A stretch of 26,518 bases of DNA from Baffinella frigidus (GCA_026770585.1 MU646802.1:98483-125000), one strand, 5' to 3'. Shown: positions 8,815 to 20,800, numbered from the stretch's first letter. Notes: a model not told the origin generated them from the sequence alone. A program made the numbers and translations.

Positions 8815-9234
8815 ATGTAACCCATGTACAGGAGTACCTCGGCTGCAAGGACACCTACCTGTGCTGGGTCGGTCGGTCGCCGTTGTCTCATATGAAACGC
8901 GGGCATGCCTGGAAAAAAAGCCAATTTTGGCCGAAAAAGTAAAGGGAGAAGTGCCCCGGCGGCGCCTCCCGCGGGGGTCTTGCCAGACGGGCCAAAAGGA
9001 AGTTTAAGGAGGGTCATAATTGGATGGCAAGCCATACAGGTGGGTTCCGAGGACACTTGTCGGGCGCAGCAGGACCCCTGAGGCATGAGAAGTGCGCCAT
9101 TGAGGTGAAATTGGTGATGAATTTCGACAAACGTGAAAAAAAAGTTGAAACTCGATGCAAACGCTGAAATTCGGTGCTTTGGTGCTTTGGTGCTTTTATT
9201 TACACTCACATCGAAGGCCACGGCCCACCTCACT

Positions 9235-9540
9235 CTTGAGGAGTTGGGAGTAATCTACGATTGAGCTCCTCGACCCGACCCGTGCGGATCCGACCGAGCC
9301 CCCTTTTCCCCCTTGAAAAAAGAAATCAAAAAAAAAATCAGAAAACAAAATGCTTTCTCTGCAGTCCTTTCTACAAAAGGGCGTGGCGTTGGGCTATGTT
9401 GGGAGCATTTAAAACCTAAAGGACATAAAAAGGCGTTAAGTTTGTGGGGCGACGTCGTCGATGGTCTGGTTGTTGTTCTGCCACGAATGGTAGCGTGAGG
9501 TGGTTATGTTAGTGATTGGTCTGTAGTTTCCTCTGTGCAC
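9235..9540. other. No gene seen
   Basis: A-rich tract near 9316-9345, then an inverted copy of the dispersed repeat (about 9330-9430), then unique sequence. No exon-like signal that I can support. Confidence 0.5.
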
Positions 9541-9795
9541 GGTTTAGGGTTTGGGGTTTGGGGTTTGGGGTTTGGGGCTCGGGGTTCGGGGTCTGGGGTT
9601 TGGGGTTTGGGGTTTGGGGTTTGGAGTTTGGGGTTTGGGGTTTGGGATTTGGGGTGTAGTGTTTTGGGTTCAGGTTTTAGGGTTTAGGGTTTGGGATTTG
9701 GGGTTTGGGGTTTCAGGTTTAGGGTTTAGGTTTTGGGGTTTAGGGTTTAGGGTTTAGGGTTTAGGGTTTAGGGTTTAGGGTTTCGGGTTTCGGGA
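9541..9795. repeat. TTTGGGG / TTTAGGG heptamer array
   Basis: It starts as TTTGGGG and passes into TTTAGGG, all with period 7. The long frame across it (GFGVWGL repeats) is only the translated repeat. Confidence 0.95.
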
Positions 9796-9999
9796 GAAGT
9801 GCTTCATCAAAAAATGAAGTTGGCTCGGGGTAGGTGTGAGTTGGGGATGTTCCCGTTATGCCGCCCAGTGCCCTGCCCGGTTTGTCACGTGAATTTGGCA
9901 CCTGTTTTCTAGGTGGATGCAGGTTTAGGGTTTAGGGTGTTTTGCGTTCGTTTATGCGAAAATATCAAAACGGTACGTGCGACCCCCGATGTCACTCCC

Positions 10000-10330
10000 G
10001 ATATCACCCCTACCTACCTACCAACCTACCTATCAGGATACCTACCTAGCCCTACACCTAGTGTAGGGCCCTACCCTACCCTACCAACTGAGGACGTGAA
10101 GACCCCTAAAAGGAGGCCGTACCCCACCCTACCTAACCTACCGTACCCTACCTAAACACTATCTAACCGCAACGCTTCAGGCCACTACGAGCTTTTACCT
10201 CAGGATCCTGCCTACCCTAATTAGGCCACACCCTACTTAAACCCCATCTGCCCTACCTAACCACTACACGACCGTACCTAAACACTACCAGCCCCAAACC
10301 GCGACCCTGCCTAAACCCTCTACAACGTTT
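10000..10330. repeat. CCTA-rich degenerate repeat
   Basis: Irregular CCTACCTA, CCCTACC and CCTAAAC units. A few CCCTAAAC units suggest decay from a heptamer array. No gene seen. Confidence 0.7.
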
Positions 10331-10439
10331 TTGCCACTTTCTTTAGCTCACACGGCCAATAAACGGGTTTCCCCATCCATTACTACACCGGGTTTTCCTA
10401 TGTTGCGTATGGGGAAGCTCCCTGTCACGCGGACGTCAC

Positions 10440-10600
10440 GCTGTCCAAACAGCCAAAATTGGCTAATTAAGAAAACTGCGAGCAAAACCAGTCGGTCTCT
10501 GTTTTCTTAACTTAAGAAAACGCACGAAAGCGGTCGGTCTGCATTTTCTTAAAGTTCAGAAAACGCAAGAAAGCGGTCGGGCGGTGCTTTTACATTTAAC
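10440..10600. repeat. TTTTCTTAA-TTAAGAAAAC short tandem palindromes
   Basis: Two to three units combine a self-complementary TTTTCTTAACTTAAGAAAAC core with GCGGTCGGTCTGC-type spacers. A second cluster with CCGGTCGG spacers lies at about 11240-11410. Confidence 0.55.
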
Positions 10601-11700
10601 AACGAGGCCTGTACATGCGAGTAAACGTACCCAGAACGGGTTGGTTGCGAGGGAAACGAGGTGGGGCGTAGAGAGAGCTTCTGGGTGCTTCGGATTGAGG
10701 GAAGAGGGGAACTCCGAACCTGAGGCGGGTTTTGACCATGTGAATGTCCACAAATCGGGACCAGAGGCATTCAACCCATGATGAGGGAAGAGGAGGGCGG
10801 AGAGCATAGGAGGCCATTCTCCCTGTAATCTAAAAATTTAATTTCGGTGTGTGTGCGAGCGTGTTCCCGGTTGGGGACTCCTCAAAGACCCCAAAAGAGT
10901 CGCCCTGTATCCCCTCTTCACGAGCCTCTGCACTGGAGAGCTAAACGCGATCCGAAAGCAAAAATGCTTTCTCTGCAGTCCTTTCTACGGAAGGGCGTGT
11001 CGTTGGCATATGTTGGGAGCATTGAAAACCTAAAGGACCTAAATTAAGTTGACCAATCTTAGAATCTGGTCTCAGGGTTCGTTGGGTGAGGGGTTGTTAA
11101 AATTTTAAAATCTTCACCGCTCGGGAACTCATTTTTCTCGGGAAGTTATTGGCGTGTTTTTCGGCCCATAAATGTGCAAGCTTCTTTCTTCTAAGGGGGG
11201 GGGTACGCGATGTGGGCCAAATTGTATTTTTAGCCGACACAGAATCCGGTCGGTCGCTGTTCCCTTAAACCCGAGAATCCGGTCGGTCCTACATTTTCTT
11301 AAATTAAGAAAACAGAAGGAGAATCCGGTCGGGGCCTTTTTCTTAAATCAAGAAAACGTAGGGGTCAGATCCGGTCCGTTTTCTCAAGGGGCGTTTTCTT
11401 GTACACAAGGTATCCCTGTACGGCCGCCAGATACACCACCACCGAGGCTGTGTCTAAGTAGGACAAGTAGGGATCCTGGGGTGTACGAGCTCGTACAGAC
11501 GTTATTCGTGAACAAGAGAACGCAGTGCCCATCACGCCGCGTGAAGCTGGGATAACTTTACAAACGAGTCGCTTTACAGATCAAGATTCTGCGAAAAATC
11601 CTTCAAATCCATGACCGAGCCAACTACAGAGACGGCCTGGACGACGTGGGGGGCGAGGGCGTGTCGGTCTTGGAGAGCTTTGCTCCGCCTCGAAGTCCTC

Positions 11701-11757
11701 AGCTTCGCGCGCGAAGGCCACCGCGCGCCGCTGCCCGCCGGACATGCCGCGGTCCCT
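11701..11757 (-). pseudogene. Fragment with ABC-transporter signature motif
   Basis: On the minus strand, after ACGCAG, the sequence reads DRGMSGGQRRAVAFAREA. This matches the LSGGQ-R-x-x-A-x-A-R signature of ABC ATPase domains. The expected Walker B (hydrophobic-DEP) does not follow in any nearby frame, and no GT donor is close. It is either one exon of a split gene whose neighbours I cannot find, or a relic. The plus strand is also open here (GLDDVGGEGVSVLESF), so coincidence is possible. The surrounding GC-rich island is about 11600-11765. Confidence 0.3.
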
Positions 11758-12384
11758 GCGTGCCCAGAAGCTGCCTTAGGTCCTTTAGGTTCTTTTAACT
11801 CCCACCATAGGCGGACACCGTAAACACCGGAACTTGTTCTGCAGAGAAGTCATGCTTCCTTTCGGATCCTTTAGGTCCTTCAGGTTCTTCGAGCTCCCAA
11901 CATAGGCGGACACCGGAACTTATCCTTCAGAAAATCCATGCTTCCTTTCGGATCACATCAGGCCCCCCGGTGCAGGATCACTTTCCTTTAGGTCCTTTAA
12001 GTTCTTCGAGCTCCCAACATAGGTGGAAACTGGAACTTATCTGCAGAAAATCCATGCTTCCTTTCGGATCACATGTCAGAACCTTTCGGATCACATGTCA
12101 GAACATTAAATTTTTAGATTACAGGGAGAATGGCCACCCGGTGCAGAGGATCGCAGCAGAATCCGGCAAACCGCGGTCCCGGATCCTTTAGGTCCTTCAG
12201 GTTTTAATTTTGCCCAACGTAGCCCAACGACACGTCCTTCCGTAGAAAGGATCTGCAGAAAAAGCATTTTTGCTTTCGGATCGCATTGAGCTCTCCAGTG
12301 CAGAGGCTTGTGAAGAGGGGATAGGTGGTTCTTATGGGGCGTTTGAGTTATCCCAAAGAGGAACGCACTCGCACACACACCAGA

Positions 12385-13325
12385 ACCCAATATTGGTATC
12401 CCATGGTTAAGCGCATACGAGCTCCAACCACGGATACCTCGGATGTCAGGGAGGAACCAGATTCCAAAAGGTGAGAGGGGTTGTGTGGGGGTGGGAAGTG
12501 AGATCAGTCAGAGAGAAACAGGTGGATGTGAAGAGGTTCCCCTCAATGTACAGTGGTGTATCCTTATTGGCCTGGTCTACCAGGGCTCATAACCTCTGGC
12601 GGAAGGGCTCCGCTCGGGCGCTAGAGACACACAGAGACATCGTGTGCGAGTTAGGCTTCACTGATAGAAGGACGGAGCCGCACGTGCAGTGGGCTTACAT
12701 CTCCTTATAGTGGACGTGACTGAGTGGACGTGGCCTGTGTAAAGTCACTCCGGGATCCTACATAGGGTAATATCCCCAGACTCCCCCTCACGAGGCTATG
12801 GGGGGTGAATGGATGATCCTATTGGGCTAGTAGCCCCAGATCTGGAGGTGTCAGTGAAAGTCAACCATTGGTCATTCTAATCGGGGCAACTTTTGCAGGC
12901 ATAGAGCTATTCCGTTAGGACTTGTCGCGTTTTCGATTTCGGGACTTCGAGACTTCGAGACTTCATTTGTACCATGAGATTCGAAACGGTTCGTTTTAAA
13001 ATGTTTTACGACCTTTATCTTGAAATCTCGAAGTCGAAAACGCGACAAGTCCTACCGAAATAGCTTTAGTAAATTGATAGGAAGGTTTGCAATGGACAAA
13101 CTAAATTTACTTTTGCTTTCTAATTAAATCTAATTAGGCGGCCTAACCGAAAAGTCGATTTGCCTGGGACTTCCATGGTTGGAGCATAGGAGCGTCAACC
13201 ACGGATACCCCAGAGGAAACACGGTTTCAAAAGGTTAGATAAGTTGTGTGTGGGTGTGAGGTGAGATCGCCTAGAAACTAAAGATGAGAGGAGATAGAGG
13301 TGGATGTGTAGGTCCTTTAGGTTCT
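12385..13325 (+). repeat. Two copies of a possible exon and its donor
   Basis: About 12400-12550 and 13165-13320 share CAACCACGGATACC, then a variable stretch, then CAAAAGGT(G/T)AGA and GAGGTGGATGTG. The first copy ends in a good donor context, AAAAG-GTGAGA; the second has AAAAG-GTTAGA. A palindromic element separates them. Upstream boundary and frame are unclear. Confidence 0.35.
12905..13065. mobile_element. MITE-like element with long inverted ends
   Basis: The left end AGCTATTCCGTTAGGACTTG (continuing TCGCGTTTTCGA) pairs with the right end (TCGAAAACGCGACAAGTCCTACCGAAATAGCT). It is AT-richer than its surroundings, about 160 bp, and non-coding. Confidence 0.75.
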
Positions 13326-13800
13326 TTAGGTTCTTCGAGCCCCCAACATAGGCGGACACCGGAACTGGTTCTGTAGAAAGGCCATGCTTCCTTTCGGATC
13401 ACAAGCCCGTTTAGGTCCTTTAGGTTTTAATTCCGCCCAACATATGCCAACGACACGCCATTCTGTAGTAGGGATCATTTAGGTCTTTTAGGTTTTAATT
13501 TCGCCCAACATAGCCCAACGACTCGCTCTTCCATAGAAAGGACTGCAGAGAAAGCATTTTTGCTTTCGGATCGCGTTGAGCTCTGCAGTGCAGAGGCTCG
13601 TGAAGGCCCGCCTCAGCGCCCGCAGCGCCCGCAACCAGCGGTCCGGCCCCATTTGCGCGAGCACCCCTGCGTCTCCGACCGTGAAAAGGGAAGGTGGCCA
13701 TCTGAAGAGCCACCTGGCTCTTCGAAAGCACCCCCCCGGATTTGCACCCACAGTTTGACCATCAATTTGTACCAGGAATCGATATCCGCACCCACTGGTC

Positions 13801-13990
13801 AAAGTGAATATACCGCCTGCACCACCTGCGGCAAGGCCTTCTCGCAGTCCGGCATCCTTGCAAAGCATATGCGCAGCCATTCCGGTGACCTGGTAAGAGT
13901 CGCACGACTTAAGCATGCACCACCTGCGGCAGGGCCTTCTCGCTCTCTCACAAACTCGCAAGGCCACCGCAAATCCATTCCCACAATCGA
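13801..13990 (+). pseudogene. C2H2 zinc-finger pieces, second copy degenerate
   Basis: The first finger reads CTTCGKAFSQSGILAKHMRS followed by H, a complete C-X2-C-X12-H-X3-H (from Cys at 13818). It is followed by SGDL and a strong donor-like GTAAGA. A second copy starting with Cys at 13916 reads CTTCGRAFSLSHKLARPPQI, then H. It lies 98 bp later, so out of frame, and has lost the first histidine. Tandem fingers normally repeat every 84 bp in frame. I see no other fingers and no clear start. It may be one exon of a split gene plus a decayed copy, or a relic. DNA binding is known of the family only. Confidence 0.5.
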
Positions 13991-14004
13991 TCCTGAGTGA
14001 GGGC

Positions 14005-14212
14005 ACAACCTCGGTGGGGGTGCACACATGGCGGCCGTGTCGGAATTAATAAAGGTCTCTCAAACTTTTCTGAGCCTCGGTTCCTTTCTGAGCCTTGTTT
14101 GCGCCTCTGTCTCCGTTCGTTCACACCGTGTAGAGTGCACACGACCTCTCTCTACATCCATCTAGGTCCTACTCTCACACAGCCTCGGTGGGGGTGCATA
14201 CATGGCGGCCGT
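14005..14212 (+). repeat. Two copies of the CCTCGGTGGGGG dispersed motif
   Basis: The copies at 14005-14037 and 14179-14212 share CCTCGGTGGGGGTGCA and CATGGCGGCCGT and are followed by GGTCTCTC. The third copy is at 7501-7531. Function unknown; it may be an end of a longer element. The rest of 14213-14680 holds no gene I can support. Confidence 0.6.
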
Positions 14213-14681
14213 CGTGCTGGTATTGACAACGGTCTCTCTGGTACGAACAGTTTTGTTATTAACAAAGGTATCTCTGTCGTCCTCAGCCCAGCATTGTTTT
14301 TATTGAATTTAGATGTTGCGTGGGCGGCTTGAAGGTACCCCAGGCAGGGCGCTTTGCTCTTAAGTCTACATAAATGACTTCTGTTCTCGCCCGAGGCGGG
14401 CCCGTCCCGAGACGGTCCTCACAGCGTCACGATCAAGGAGGAGGAAGAGGAAGAGGGTAGCGCCGTTCCAGCCCATCATGTCTCCTGCACCAAACCCTCG
14501 AGGACCAGACGGGAGGAAATGGACACGGTCCTCGGGGCAATGGTTCGGGAGGTCTCGGCACATCGGGTGGGCGGAGGAAGAGGAGAGGCCGGCACCTGAA
14601 ATGTTGCCGCCGTAATGTTTCAAGTCGGCCATCAGGCGAGATCGACTTGAAACATTACGCCAGCAAAATCTCAGCTTTTAG

Positions 14682-14780
14682 CCCTTAAGTGGCCAGTAGG
14701 CTCATACGCCCTACCGTAGGGCCCTAAGACCAGCCTAGGACCTCTTGGCCGTCAAATTTGAAGGCATGGCCACTTAAGGG
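14682..14780. mobile_element. CCCTTAAGTGGC-ended palindromic element
   Basis: Ends CCCTTAAGTGGCCAGTAGG and CATGGCCACTTAAGGG. It is a relative of 8604-8700. It lies about 100 bp beyond the glycosyltransferase stop codon. Confidence 0.7.
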
Positions 14781-14845
14781 GTCTACACATTCAGCCAGAC
14801 CCGCCTCGGGACAGACAAGGAGGCCTGGCAGATAGGAAAAGACAG

Positions 14846-14851
14846 TTTATT
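14846..14851 (-). terminator. AATAAA polyadenylation signal
   Basis: TTTATT on the plus strand reads AATAAA on the minus strand, 30 bases past the TGA at 14883-14881 of the glycosyltransferase gene. Position and sequence fit a canonical signal. Confidence 0.6.
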
Positions 14852-14880
14852 GAACGAGGATTGCCCTCCCGAGACGGACC

Positions 14881-17800
14881 TCACAGCTCGGAACGCGCGG
14901 GGGGCGTCCATGCCGCTACGGGGGAGCAGTACTCCCACCAGATCGATGCGAGGCCGTAGAGGGCCTGCAGCTTGGAGGAGAACGAGAGCTTCGAGCCTGC
15001 GACGTCGTACCATTGCTCGAGTGGGAACTCGTAGATGACTGCCTCGCACCTGCGGTTGGGGTTTGGAGGTTGGGGATTTGAGGATTGGGGTTTGGGGTTT
15101 TGGGTTTTGGGTTTTGGGTTTTGGGTTTTGGGTTTTGGGTTTTGGGTTTTGGGTTTGGGTGTAGGGTTTGGGGTTTGGGGTTTGGGGTTTAGGGTTTAGG
15201 GTTTAGGGTTTAGGGTTTAGGGTCTAGGGTCTAGGGTTTAGGGTTTAGGGTTTAGGGTTTAGGGTTAAGAGTTTATGATTAGGGTGTAGGGTTTAGGGTT
15301 TGGGGTTTATGGTTTATGGTTTAGGGTTTAGGGTTTAGGGTTTAGGTTGAGGGTTCAGGTTTAAGGTTTTAGGTTTAGGGTTTAGGTTTAGGGTTTGGGG
15401 TTTGGGGTTTGGGGTTTGGGGTTTGGGGTTCGGGATTTGGGGTATAGGGTTTACGCTCTAGGGTTTAGGGTTTAGGGTTTAGGGTTTAGGGTTTAGGGTT
15501 TAGGGTTTAGGGTCAAGGGTTTAGGGTTTAGGGTTTAGGCTTTAGGTTTTGGGGTTTAGGGTTTAGGTTTAGGGTCAAGATTTTAGGTTTTAGGTTTTAG
15601 GTATAGGTTTAGGGGTTTACGGTTTGGGGTTTGGGGTTTGGGGTTTGGGGTTTGGGGTTTGGGGTTTGGGTGTAGGGTTTAGGGTTTGGGGTTTGGGGTT
15701 TGGGGTTTAGGGTTTAGGGTTTAGGGTGTAGGGTTTAGGGTTTGGGGTTTAGGGTTTAGGGTTTAGGGTTNNNNNNNNNNNNNNNNNNNNNNNNNNNNNN
15801 NNAGGGTTTAGGGTTTAGGGTTTAGGGTTTAGGTTTTAGGGTTTAGGGTTCAGGGTTTAGGGTTAAGGATTTAGGTTCTATGTTTAGGGTTAGGGGTTAG
15901 GGTTCAGGGTGTAGGGTTAAGGTTTATGTTTAGGTTTAGGGTCAAGAGGTTTGGGGTTAGGGTTTAGGGGTGGGATTAGGGTTTAGGTTCAGGGTTTGGG
16001 GTTTGGGCTTTAGAGTTCCGCGCTGGACCACCACCACCCTGGGCGTGGGTGGCTCACTTTCCTCCGGGGGAGCTGGGAGCTGGGGCGAGGCCGTCCCGTT
16101 TCATTAAGGCTCATAGACGTTTATATCACTCAACTCACGGCTTGAGGGCCTGGCGTGTCTAGGACCTGTATCGAGAGTAATGAAGAAGAAGTAGAAGCAG
16201 GGTGAAGAGTCCTAGGTCTGTTTGTATGAAACTAGGCTCGCCATAAAAGCTTCTTAACCGCCCTTTAATACTGGAGTTTATTCTCTACATGTATTTTAGG
16301 GCGAGCCCAGTTTCACTCAGGCAGGGCTAGGAGTGTTGGAGCGCACCTGAACGTATCCCGGGGGGGCGCTTTGACTCTCTCTTTCGGGTGGAAAGTGGAC
16401 GGCCACTACAGGGGTACCTCACTCATAAGAAACCGCACCCCTCTAGGACCATACAGTAGGACCATGCCTAGGGTCCTAGGGTGGACCTAGGGGGGCGGCG
16501 GCGGTTTCTTATGAGCGATGCACCCCCGTACACGATGCCTCAGATTATCCTCCACCAGGTACACGTTTTAGGGTTTAGGGTTTCAGGTGGAGCGTGCCTG
16601 GGCGTTTCCCGGAGGGTGCGGAGCCTTCGACTGTCTCTTTCTGGTGGAGAGTGGACGGCCACCATAAGATGGTTGAGATGCTCCTCACACGTTCAGGGTT
16701 TAGGGTTTCAGGATTTGAAGGGTTTGAAGGGGAGCGTGTCTGGGCGTTTCCCCGGGGGGGGCGCTTTGAGGGTCTTGAAGCGCTCGACGAGCTCTACATC
16801 AAAGATAAAAACAGGCCAAAAGTCGATACCGCATGTGGTCAAGACGGGGAAGGCACACTCATTTAGTACCACGAAACGAAACGGTGCGTTCTGTAATTCC
16901 CAGTTATGAATCGGCGTGGTACCTGGGCGTTTCCCGGGGGGGTGCTTTGAGGGTCTTGAAGCGTGCGATGAGTTCTACGTCGAAGATCCACCCTGATGTG
17001 AAGGGCGCCGACAACGCCTGGTTTGGGTTTTGGGGTTGAGGGTTTGGGGTTTGGGGTTTGGGGTTTGGGGTTTGGGGTTTGGGGTTTGGGGTTGAGTGTT
17101 CAGTGTTAAGTGTTTCCGCACCCGACGGCCATAAGGTCTACGTTTTCACGAAGGCCATATTTGGTCATCTGAAGGGCCTCGTGTTTTCGCAACTTTATGT
17201 GCAAACACGTGGCCCTTCAGATCAATTTCGCGAAATTGTCGACCCCAAATTTGAATATTTGAGACCCCGAATTTGAATATTTTACACGACATAAACATAT
17301 GTACAGATACTGATCTGATTTTTTAAAAATCGGCAACGAAATTCACTTCACATAACGATCTTCATTAGTAATGTTCAAGCAAACGTGTAGTAATTTTCAT
17401 TGAAATCCAACGTGTTAGATTAAATCAGTTTGTCTATGAAATCTGAACGACAGAACGGATCTTTCTGGCGGCGTCGTCCTCTCCTCCCACCAAAACTATC
17501 TTGAGACTACCCTCAAGATAGCAAAAATGTAATTTAAATTCAAAATGATTTAATTTAAATTGCATAATTGAATCTGTTTTCATGTGAGGTCCTCCCGCAT
17601 CACTGCCTCAACCTAGTATTCCCTAACACTGCAGAAATACGCTAGTTGGTGTATGGTATTGGACTGCGGTAGGTCCTAGGGCCTAGTACCGCATCTCGTG
17701 TAGGGGCTGTAGGACCAACCCTTGACCCTAAACCTGAAACCTTAAACCCTCAATCTTAAACCCTAATCCCTAAGCCCTAAGCGATGAACCCTAAGCCCTA

Positions 17801-20800
17801 AGCCCTAAGCCCCAAGCCCTAAGCCCCAAACCATGAACCTTACACCATAAACCCTAAACGTAGGCTAAATACCAGTATTGGCAGCGTGTATGGGTGGGAA
17901 GGTTCCACCTCCTTCTGGATGGTACGGGGGTTGCCGAAACCCAAAACCCGAAACCCCGAAACCCGAAACCCGAAATCCGAAACCCGAAATCCCGAATCCC
18001 GAAACCCGAAATCCGAAATCCCGAAACCCCGAAACCCGAAATCCGAAACCCGAAACCCCGAAACCTGAAATCCCGAAATCCCGAAACCCGAAATCCTGAA
18101 ACCCGAAATCCCGAAACCCAAAATCCCGAAACCCAACACCCGAACCATAGAAGGGTGAGGGAAGGAGACCGCGCTGAGGTCGGGGGATCCAAAGGGATTT
18201 CGTGAATAACCCATGAGTGGATACTCCATAGCTCCTACGGTAGGTAATCCGCAGTGACGTAGGGTTATTCCTAGGGCCGTTCTAACGGAACGTCGGCCGC
18301 ATTGCCATATCTCGTGTAGGAGCTGTAGGGCCTGCCCTAAGCCCTAAGCCCTAAGCCCTAAGCCCTAAGCCCTAAGCCCTAAGCCCTAAGCCCTAAGCCC
18401 TAAACCGCAAACCATAAACCATAAACGTGGGCTGAACACCTGGGCCGAACACCTATGTTGGCAGCGTGTATGAGTGGGGAGCAGACCGCGGTGAGATCGG
18501 AGGAGAGTCGAATAGCGTGGGCTAAATAGCTACATTGGCAGAGTGTATGGGCAGGGAGGAGACCGCGCGGAGGTCGGGGAATCCAAAGGCATTTCGTGAA
18601 TAACCAATACGTGGATAATCCATAGATCCTACGGTAGGTAACTTGTGGGGACGTAGGGTTATTCCTAGGGCTTTCCTAACAGAACGTCGGTCGCATTGCC
18701 ATATTTCCCCTTCGAAGCCCGCTGTGTGGGGTGGGAGGGTGACCGCGCGGAGGTCAGGGGTGCCAGTGTGATGAGGTCGTGTTGCCAACGAGAGAGAGAG
18801 AAAAAAAGAGAGGGAGAGGGAGAGGGAGAGCGAGAGAGCGTGAGTTAGAGAGAGATAGGGAGGGAGAGAGTGAGAAAGAGAGCGAGAGAGAGCGAGTGAG
18901 ATAGGGCGAGAGAGAGAGAGAGCGAGCGAGCGAGAGAGAGCGAGTGAGATAGGGAGAGATAGAGAGAGAGAGAGAGAGCGAGCGAGATAGGGAGAGAGAT
19001 AGAGAGAGAGAGCGCGAGTGAGATATGGAGAGATAGAGAGCGAGTGAGATAGGAAGCGAGAGAGAGAGAGAGAGAGCGAGTGCGATAGGGGGGGGAGGAG
19101 AGGGAGAGAGAGAGAGAGGGAGAGAGACCGCGCGGAGATCGGGGGTGACGCGGAACATCTTAGCCCCGCACTGCGTATCGTAGATCGCCAGATCCAGAAC
19201 CTGCTTTCATACTTTCCCGTTAGGTCCCGTTTTTTTATTATAAAAAACACCATAGGCGCACCGTGGAACGAATGCTGCAGAATGGCCCTGCTTTTACCCC
19301 TTCACGAAGGAGAAAAGGCGCCAGCGTTTTCATTCTTTCTGCGCCCCCCCGAGCGCCCCCGCGTCCTTCACGCCTCACGCTTCAAAGTCTAGCTCTGCCT
19401 GAGTTTTATTCTGGCTCGTCCTAAAGGCTTTCTGTTCGCCTGTTTGTACTGGATTTCTGCTCTTAAATTCTTTGAAGGACGAGCCATAATAAAACTCGGA
19501 CAGAGCTTCAAAGTGCACGGGCGGACACGGCATCGACCTCTTGGCACACTGGACAGAGGACCCTACACCCTACACCTTACACCCTACACCCTACACCCTG
19601 CACCGCAAACCCTACACCTCAAGCCCTACACCCTCAACCAGGAGCGACGTCTGCACGATCCACCATCTAGCTCTGCCTGCGTTTTATTCTGGCTCGTCCT
19701 TGAAAGGATTGAAGGACGGAAATCCAGTACAAAAGGGCGAATAGAAAGCCTTGAGCACGAGCCAGAATAGAACTCAGGCAGAGCTGGACAATAGCGCCCA
19801 TGCCACCAGCCCTGGGAGGTGGCTCAAATTGCGGTCTCGAGTTTGAGCCATCTTACCTTACAGCGGGGTCGATTTGACCCCACTACAACTTGACAAGTCA
19901 CATTCTTTGTGCAAAATAAATTTTGGGATTTCTGTCCCAGACCATAAGTTGAGCCACCTCCAAGGACTAGTGGTGGTCTCCGGGGCTCAAAAGCAGGGGT
20001 GGCTCGGGGTTAGCAACCAGCGAACCGAGCGTCGCGATGATGCGTCCGAGCTATTGCCTGCTTCACCCTACACCCTACACCCTACACCCTACACCCTGAA
20101 CCTTACACCCTACACCTTACACCCTACACCCTGCACCCTACACCCTACACCCTACACCCTACACCCTCGAACCCAGGCAGGGCGCTGTGATGTCTTATCG
20201 CTTAGGTGTTATTCAAAATGCGTTCGAAATCTGCTGTGTGGGGAGGCTCGGGGTTAGCGACCAGCGAAGCGAGCGTCGCGAAGATCCGCCCGAGGTAATG
20301 CCTGCTCGGGTCCCGCTGAATGTCGCGCCCTAGCAGCGCGACCCTGTTGTGGAGTTTGGGGTTTAGGGTTTAGGGCTTGGGGTTTGGGGTTTGGGTTTAG
20401 GGTTTGGGGTTTAGGGTTTAGGGTTTAGGGTTTAGAGTTTAGGGTTTAGGGTTTAGTGTTTAGGGTCAAGGGTTTAGGTTTGAGGGTCCAGGGGCCAGGG
20501 TTTATGTTTAGGGTTTAGGGTTTAGGGTTTAGGGTTTAGGGTTTAGGGTTTACCGCGCGCCGAAGACCATCTCGAGGCGCGGCTGTTCGTCCAGCTTCGC
20601 GGCGAAGGGCTTGATGGTGCCTGATTTTTTTTTTTGTTCAGCGCCCAGCGTCTTGGGGCTGCTGTGGGCGGGTTTTCTGCCAGCGGCGCTGGCACCTGTG
20701 GGCGGGTGCAGGTGGGCGGAAGGGTTGTTGGGGGGGCTGGGTTCAGGGATGGATGTTTGTGGAGGATTGGGGAGGTGTGGTGTGGGTCGGACCGAGCGGG

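Noticed and set aside
8757-9233. A 158-codon minus-strand open frame, and an overlapping plus frame starting MPGKKANFGRKSKGRS at 8905
   Set aside because: Part of it lies over an inverted-repeat element. No recognisable domain or splice context, and the two strands give conflicting equally plausible frames.
9541-9795. Chromosome end (true telomere)
   Set aside because: The array is internal, degenerate, flanked by unique DNA on both sides, and one of many in both orientations around intact genes.
10847-11047. Conserved small protein with HWRAKRDPKAKM
   Set aside because: The same DNA recurs about eleven times in different frames with stops, so it is a dispersed repeat.
17840-18229. Long repetitive frames ([22 protein letters not shown])
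   Set aside because: Direct translation of the CCCGAAA heptamer array inside a glycosyltransferase intron.
18522-19253. A 243-codon Ser/Leu-rich minus-strand frame
   Set aside because: Most of it is translated GA/CT microsatellite. Only the short exon 5 segment (19200-19129) within the region is coding, and it is recorded in the glycosyltransferase gene.
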